A stretch of DNA of 64,000 nt from NCBI GenBank assembly GCA_046331705.1, contig JAXLQJ010000004.1:1-64000 (forward strand), given 5' to 3'. Of this stretch, positions 58,220 to 64,000 are shown piece by piece; position 1 is the stretch's first letter, and each line of letters begins with the position of its first letter. Under the pieces are notes generated by a model. That model was given only the letters and a program-made list of their open reading frames with translations, searched no databases and had not been told where the DNA came from. Both the position numbers and the translations under genes were made by a program. Source of the DNA: JADJOY01 sp046331705 [NCBI: bacterium]. GTDB taxonomy: Bacteria; JADJOY01.

Positions 58220-59588
58220 ATGCCATCGATGCGATCGTCGACTCTGGGTCGTCGCGCTGCTGCTCGCGCCACTATCGGCGCTCTCCGTGACCGCTGGATT
58301 CAGCGGCTGGAGGAGCAGCGACTCGTCCAGCACGCCGACGCCGACTCCGAGCCCACGGAGCCGGAGCCGACCCCCGGGCCCACCGGAACCCACCCCGAGC
58401 CCAGCGACGACCCCACCGCCACCAACCACGACATCGTGGTCGGCGCCGAGTTCACGGACGTCGGCCCGCACCAGCTGGTTCGCACCCAGGCCAACGTGCT
58501 CTACGTGGTGGTGCCCACCTGCCAGGCGTTCTTCCCCCAACTGCGGCGACACCGAGCTCAAGGTCTACGGCGCCACCGGCGCCGGCACGCCAGTGGTTTT
58601 CAGCGAGCGCGACGGTGCGCACGCGCCGAGCGGCCGCATCGGCTCGAGCGCCATCGCGATCGACGCCGACGATCGGATCCACGTGCTCTGGAACGACGTC
58701 GGCGGCAACGCGCGCTACGGGCTCTTCGACACGCGCACGGACCGCTGGGGCGATTCGGAAGTGCTCGACGCCGCCAACTGGACGGACTTCCCGCCAGGGC
58801 GACCAGGGCGTGGCGCTGGCACTCGACGCGAACGGCGCGCCGCACGCCGTGTGGAGCTACCGCGGCGAGGACGGCCGGCTGCACCTGCGCTGCGAACCGC
58901 ACCGGCGGCAACTGGCACCAGCGGCGCGACCTCGACGACGTCGTCGATTGCGACCCCAATCCGACGTGCAGCGCCTGGCATCCGCCATCGCCTTCGCGCC
59001 CAACGGCGCGCTCCTGGTGGCCTGGCTGAGCGGCACCGGCGCCTGCACCCAGGACGGCACGATTCGCGTGCGCCGCCGTGAGCCGGACGGAAGCTGGGGC
59101 GACTCGACGCGCATCGGCGAGCAGGCGCGGCGGCCTCGACAGCAACCCTCGATCCTGGTCACCGCCAACGGCGTGGTGCATCTGACGTTCTGCGGCCGCG
59201 GCAATCGCATCCGCTACTGGTACGACGACGGGCGAGGGCTTCCGCGGCGACCCGCCAGCCGCGGACCAAGGTCGCGCACAATCCCCGCGCTCGACCCGGA
59301 TACGGCTGGCCGATCGTCTTCATCTACGGCCACGCTTTGCCGTTCCAGGCATCGGCGACATCGGCGAGGACCTCTTCTATTTCCACAAAAGGCCAAGGGG
59401 AGACGAGCTTCAGCGGCTGGACGCTCTACACGCCCGCCGGGAGCTACGACTCGTGGTCTCGACGCCGCTGGGCTCAGTTCTTCCACCACCACCCGGAGCA
59501 GATCGACGTGGCCTACTGGGCGGATTCGTATCCCAACGTGACGCACGTGGGCGTCAACGAAGCGCGTCTCGACGCGCTCCTCGCGTGA
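58220..59588 (+). CDS. Proline-rich, propeller-like exported protein, frameshifted
   Basis: ATG 58220 with GGGGAAGGA upstream; stop 59586-59588; about 450 residues. After repair: a hydrophobic signal (VVALLLAPLSALSVTAGFSG) probably with a lipobox, a Thr/Pro/Glu-rich linker, then about five or six blades: IAIDADDRIHVLWND, VALALDANGAPHAVWSYRGEDG, IAFAPNGALLVAWLSGTGAC, ILVTANGVVHLTFCGRGNRIRYW and so on, as in BNR/sialidase-like propellers. Catalytic activity is not evident. The IS lies 68 bases upstream of the start. Confidence 0.6.
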
Positions 59589-59624
59589 TCGGCGCGCCTG
59601 CCCACCGATCCACCCGCCGCGGAA

Positions 59625-62600
59625 CTTGTAACTCGCGGCCATCGCGCTCGCGCTGATCGTCGCCGCCGCTTGCAGTGGCAGCGATGCCGCAGGGGCTTCG
59701 CCTCACGCCAGCGGGCAGCGGGCCGCGGGTGGTCTGAGACCCACAGCACCGGCCCACCTCGGACGTCCCTTCCCCAACGACCTGGTCACGGCCCGCCAGT
59801 CCAGCGCCCCCACCGGCCGCCGGCTCAACGTCCGCGATTGGGCCCCGACGAGCCTCGAGCGTCGGATTCGCTGCTGTAGATCGACCGCCTCGACGGCTTC
59901 AGCACGTTCGCGCCGATCACATGTTCGACGCTCCCATCGACCTCGCCACGGCCAACTCCGACACCATCCGCGTCGTCGACATCCCAGCCCGGCTCAGCGC
60001 GGCCGGCGAGCTGCACCGCTCGACATCGGCGGCGGCAGCTTCGATCGAGATCACGCCGTGGGCGACCCGCCTTGATCCGCACGGCCACGCCAGCTGCTCT
60101 TCGATCCACGCTTCGGCGACATCCACGTCGGCTTCGCCGACCACAACGCCAGACCAGCACCTCGTGATCCGGCCCCTCGTCCCGCTCGATCCCGCCAGCG
60201 AATACGCGGTGGTGCTCACCGACGGGCTCCGCGACGCGAGTGGCCAGGCCGTGCGCTCGCCGTTTCCGTACGTAGATCGTTGAGGCCGGAAGCCTGACGC
60301 GCCTTGGTGCCGCATGTCAGGCGGGTCGAGCGGCAGCACATCGCCTTCGCGTGGACCTTCACCACCCAATCCGTCACCCGCGAGACCGAAGCGCTCGCCG
60401 CCAGCATTCGCGGCGAGCTCACTGGGCTGGCTGGCGACGCTATCAGCCGAGATCCCTCACCGTCGACAGCATGGAGACCCAGCTCGACACGCTCTTCTGC
60501 GGCGGGCCCGGCTTCCGAAACGAATCCGTGCGTCGACAACGTCCACATCCTGCAGGCCGAGATGCTCGACTTTGCCTTCCTCGAAGAGCCGCTGCTCGGC
60601 ACGCCCGAGGGCAACGCGCTGGTGGCGAGCTTCGCGGCTCATGATGGGCGTGGACTTGGGCGAGGACGTGCGGATGATGATGCGCGTCGACGCCATCGAC
60701 TACTTCGTCTTCGGCCGGTTTTCCGCTCTACGATTTCACGGCACCTCGGATCAGCTCATCCACGTGGACACCGCGGCGGGCACCGCGGAGGTGCGCGAGG
60801 AGCTCGGTGCCCGTTTCTGATCGCCATCCCCGGCCGAGCGCGGGACACCACCAGCCGTTCCCGATCGTCCACGCCCACGGCCTGCCGACTTCCGCTGGTC
60901 ATCACCCTCGCCCAGCAGTGGGCGAAGCACGGCTACGCGAGCGTGTGCATGGATACCGTGAACCACTCGCCCGTGATCTCGATCCGCGACGTGCAGATCC
61001 TGCTGGGCTCGGTGGTGGAGGGCGTGGAGGACGGGCTGGTCGCCGGCAACACCCAAGCCGGTGTGCGCCACGCTGGTGCCGAGCGTCCTCGACGATGGCG
61101 AGCCGATCGTCAAGCTCATCGGCTGCGTCTTGTTCGGCCGCTGCGGCGACGAGGCCGGCGGCCTCGACTTCCAGAGCGCGCTCACCGAGCTGCTCAGCAC
61201 CGGGCTCTTCCGCGAGCTCCTGGTGGAAAGGCGCGCGATCGACGCGGACGGCGACGGCAACACCGACCACGGGTATTTCTTCACCCTCGACCTCTTCGAG
61301 TCGCGCGATCGAGTCCGTCAGACGCTCGTCGATCACCTGCAGCTCATGCGGCTCTTGCCGGGCTCGATCAAGCGGCGTCCCCGCCGGCCTCCCCGATCCG
61401 GCGCGCGCCTCGAGCAGGCGCTGCGCCCGCACCTGCTGAGAGCCCGGCGATTTCGACGGCGACGGCGTCCTCGACCTGGGCGGTGCTAGCGCGTACGCGC
61501 GAAACGACGACGGATCGCTGGGCGGGCCCAGCAGTCCTGGCGGTTCTTCCGGACCGGGTTCTCGCTCGGCGGCATCCTCACCTCGACCACCTCATGGCGC
61601 TCCGGGCCGAGACCACCACCGGCGCGGTGGTGGTGCCGAGCGGCGGCATGGCCTCGGACATCCTCCTGCGACTCGATCTGCGCCCGGTCTCCGATCCGGT
61701 GTTCCACGAGCTGCTCGGGCCGGTGGTGGTCGCCGAGCCGAGCGGCGAGGACCCCGAGCGCGTTACGCGCTCTCGTTCCTGGTGCGGAAGAAGCTGGACC
61801 AGATCCCTTCGGCATCGACCCGTCGATGATCGATAACACCTTCCGGGTGCCGGTCGGCAGCTCGTCATTCCAGCCGGCGGGTCGTTGCGTCTCGCCAACG
61901 GCGCGAACGGCGAGAAGGCGAGCGTCGCGATCACCAGCGACGAGCCGGCGACCTCGCCATCGCCGCGGATCGCGGCGGCTGCGCCATCTGCCGAGGCCAC
62001 GCCGCCGAGCAGCGCGGTGGTGGGCACGTTGAGCACCCGGCTCCCGCGACCGGGCTCGGCCTCACCCGCAACTCGCCCGACTTCCGCCGCCTCGTCACCC
62101 TCGGACGAATCCGCTGGCTACTGGAGCCCGCGGACCCGATCAACTACGCGCCCCACTGGTTTCGAGGGCCGCTCGCCGGCGTGCCCGCCAAGAACATCCT
62201 GCATGCTCTCGGTCCCCGGCGACACCTTCGTGCCGATCAACACCCAAGTCGCGGTCGCGCGCGCGGCGGGGCTCTTCGGCTCGGTCGACGACCCCGCTCG
62301 ACGGCAGCCCGCGGACCCTGGAGGAATGCGGCGCGGATCTACTCCGACTGCGACTGCGTGAACCTGACGCTCGCCGCCAAGGAAGTGATGCTCGGCTTCG
62401 ACGAGCCCCCCGAGCACCCGCGCTACGACATCGACGGCCGGGAGCATTGCGGGGGCCTCGGACCGCTGGCAGCGCACCACGGCGCGACGCGGTACTCAGC
62501 ATGCGCTATCCCTTCGCCAGCCAGCCGTACGGGCGCGAGGCCGACGGCTCGCCTGGTCGCCGGGCGAGCACTGGTTCATGGCCTTCCTCCGACTGGACCA

Positions 62601-62752
62601 TCCCGGTGAACTGGGGCATCTACGCGCACCAGGAAGAACCAGATCGCCGCGTTCTTCGATCACGATGGCGGCGAGCCGCCGGTGGATGCGCGTGCCCGGC
62701 TACCAACCACTCGTGCGGGCACCGCGACGCTCCGCCGGACGCCGCGCCATGA
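59625..62752 (+). CDS. Large lipoprotein with alpha/beta-hydrolase features, frameshifted
   Basis: About 1,030 residues after repair. A signal with lipobox VAAACSG (Cys codon 59671) is followed by FPNDLVTARDPSAPTGRRLNV, LDGFSTFAPITVMFDAPIDLATANSDTIRVVD (Ig-like), LVIRPLVPLDPASEYAVVLTDGLRDASGQAVRSPF, IAFAWTFTTQSVTRETEAL, then a hydrolase-like core and the late PINYAPHWFRGPLAGVPAKNIL and PGDTFVPINTQVAVARAAGL, where a catalytic His would lie. This layout is common in deltaproteobacterial hydrolase/lipase-like lipoproteins. Nucleophile not located because of indels. The start is damaged: a TAA lies just before the signal in frame. The stop overlaps the next start as ATGA. Confidence 0.55.
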
Positions 62753-64000
62753 CCGTCGCCCGCTGGCGGGCTCGCGCAAATCGTGGCCGCGGCCGTGCTC
62801 GTCGGGGCGGCGATCATGCGCCTGCTCTCGATCGATCCGCGCCACGAGCGCGTGCGCCTCGCCGAGCACGTCTCGATCGCCGAGACGCCACGCGCCCGCT
62901 GGACGATCGCGGACGTGAGCACGGCGCCGATGGCGGCGCGGTTCCGCGCCCGTGGAACTCCGACCTCAACTACGGTTTCAGCTCCTCCGCATACTGGCTA
63001 CGGATCGGGCTGGCGCCCGCTCGGCACGCCCACGGAGTGGTTCCTGGAGATCGCCTACCGCGGTCTCGACGAGGTCGAGCTCTACGTGCCCGACGGGCAC
63101 GGCGGCTTCTCCGTGTCGTCCGCCGGGGATCGCAAGCCGTTCGGTGCGACAGGTGGCCAATCGCTTCCCGGCGTTCAGCTCGCGCTTCGTGGGCCGGAGA
63201 CCACGGTGCTGCTGCTGCGCGTCGCCAGCGCGGGTCCGGTCGTGGTGCCGCTCGAGCTGTGGTCGGCCGAGGCGTTCCGGCGCCATCAGCAGGTCGACAA
63301 CTACGCGCTCGGCATCCTGTGCGGCGTGCTGGTGGCGCTCGCCATCCAGGCCTGCTCTTCTTCGCATCGTTGCGCGAGCCGGCCTACGGGTGGAAGCTTC
63401 CTCGCCATCGCCTCGCTCGTCACCGGTGACCTCGTCGAGGCGGCGTCGCGTACCAGCATTTCTGGCCCAACTGGCCATGGTGGGAACCACTCGCTGCTGG
63501 TGCTGCTGGCGCTCGCGGCGGTGTGCTTCATCCGGTTCTCGCGGCACTACCTGGACACGCTGCGAGCTCTTTCCGCGCCTCGATCTCCTTCCTCGGACGA
63601 GTGACGCTGGCCGCCGCCGCGACGGTGCCGCAGCGTGATCGTTCCCTATTGGGTGGGAATCCGCGCCGCGACGCTGCTCACCTTCGGCGCCATCCCGCTG
63701 CTCACGGCGTGCGCCGCGGGACGCGCGCCGCCATCACCGCTCGGCGCGTTTCTACCTGGCCGGGCTGGCGGCGCCGTTCGCCGGCGGCATTCTGTTCGGA
63801 TTGGAGGAACCTGGGCTGGATCGAGCCGAGCTGGCTCACCCGCTTCGGCTTCGACGGCGGCATGCTGCTGTTCGCGCTGTTGCTGTCCAGCAGAGTTGGC
63901 GGATCGGGTAGGCGCGATCCGACGCGACAGGCGCGCCGAGCACGCCTCGGCGATCGACGACCTCACGGGCATCCCCAATCGCCGCAACTTCGACACGGTG
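62749..64000 (+). CDS. Membrane diguanylate cyclase, 7TM-DISM type (partial, frameshifted)
   Basis: ATG 62749 overlaps the stop of the hydrolase lipoprotein. A signal/anchor (LAQIVAAAVLVGAAIM) precedes a DISMED2-like extracellular domain (NYGFSSSAYWLRIGLAP, WFLEIAYRGLDEVELYVPDG), several membrane segments (LGILCGVLVALA and onward) and the beginning of a GGDEF domain (DDLTGIPNRRNFDTV) at the window edge. Such proteins sense an extracellular ligand and make c-di-GMP. The catalytic GGDEF motif lies outside the window, so activity cannot be judged. Confidence 0.7.

Noticed and set aside
42830-64000. Regular spacing of the frameshifts, as from a file or line-wrap error
   Set aside because: Positions that could be fixed (about 43350, 43932, 44013, 44162, 44265, 44320, 44980, 45050, 45255) are irregular.

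Overview
The window is about 64 kb of very GC-rich DNA, dense with genes on both strands. No rRNA, tRNA or CRISPR was seen. The gene set is Gram-negative and rod-shaped: a mreB-mreC-mreD-mrdA-rodA cluster, FadL-type porins, GmhA and lipoproteins. The DUF4388 response regulator, the GGGC-type C-terminal sorting tails, the MopE-like motif and the large hydrolase lipoprotein point to a deltaproteobacterial lineage (Myxococcota, or a relative such as Desulfobacterota B or Binatota). An F420-type luciferase-like oxidoreductase and an actinobacterial-looking steroid/lipid catabolism locus fit an uncultured member of that broad group. The taxonomic placement is inference.

1-11.8 kb: tail of a surface protein, a receiver-DUF4388 regulator, the cell-shape operon (minus strand), a PpiD-like periplasmic foldase, an ECF sigma factor with its ChrR-type zinc/cupin anti-sigma factor, and an outer-membrane protein. 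11.9-17.9 kb: thioredoxin, then a closely packed plus-strand run of GmhA, a deoxyhypusine-synthase-like protein, a SAM hydrolase, a site-2 protease, a DUF3343 protein, a macrodomain protein and a lipoprotein. 17.9-22.2 kb: serine biosynthesis (class V aminotransferase, SerA) and PurA. 22.3-36.9 kb: hybrid histidine kinase, M61 peptidase, lipoprotein, lone pseudopilin, MFS transporter, EttA, a GH18-like surface protein, a phosphopantetheinyl transferase, a B12-type radical SAM enzyme and a pentapeptide-repeat protein.

37.0-46.0 kb: a divergent catabolic locus. Minus strand: luciferase-like oxidoreductase, KstD-like flavoprotein, double crotonase, acyl-CoA ligase and a small conserved protein. 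Plus strand: Ltp-type thiolase, DUF35 zinc-ribbon/OB protein and acyl-CoA dehydrogenase. The plus-strand promoter contains an exact match to the KstR-type operator TNNAACNNGTTNNA, so coordinated repression by a TetR-family regulator is plausible.

From about 42.83 kb to the end nearly every gene is broken by small indels, roughly one per 100-150 bp where it could be followed, while no frameshift was seen before that point. This looks like a drop in consensus quality rather than gene decay. Genes there are reported as single reconstructed features across frames, with approximate boundaries.

46.6-64 kb: a very large minus-strand NLR-like protein (TIR, CHAT-like, STAND NTPase, TPR) running into a DJ-1/PfpI domain; a lipase chaperone; a three-gene operon of two FadL porins and a beta-propeller lipoprotein; an insertion sequence flanked by an 18-bp direct repeat just upstream of that operon; a propeller lipoprotein; a large hydrolase lipoprotein; and a membrane GGDEF protein cut by the window edge. 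The porins, chaperone and hydrolase suggest extracellular lipid scavenging feeding acyl-CoA catabolism. The NLR-like gene is the best candidate for an undescribed system, possibly in defence or cell death.
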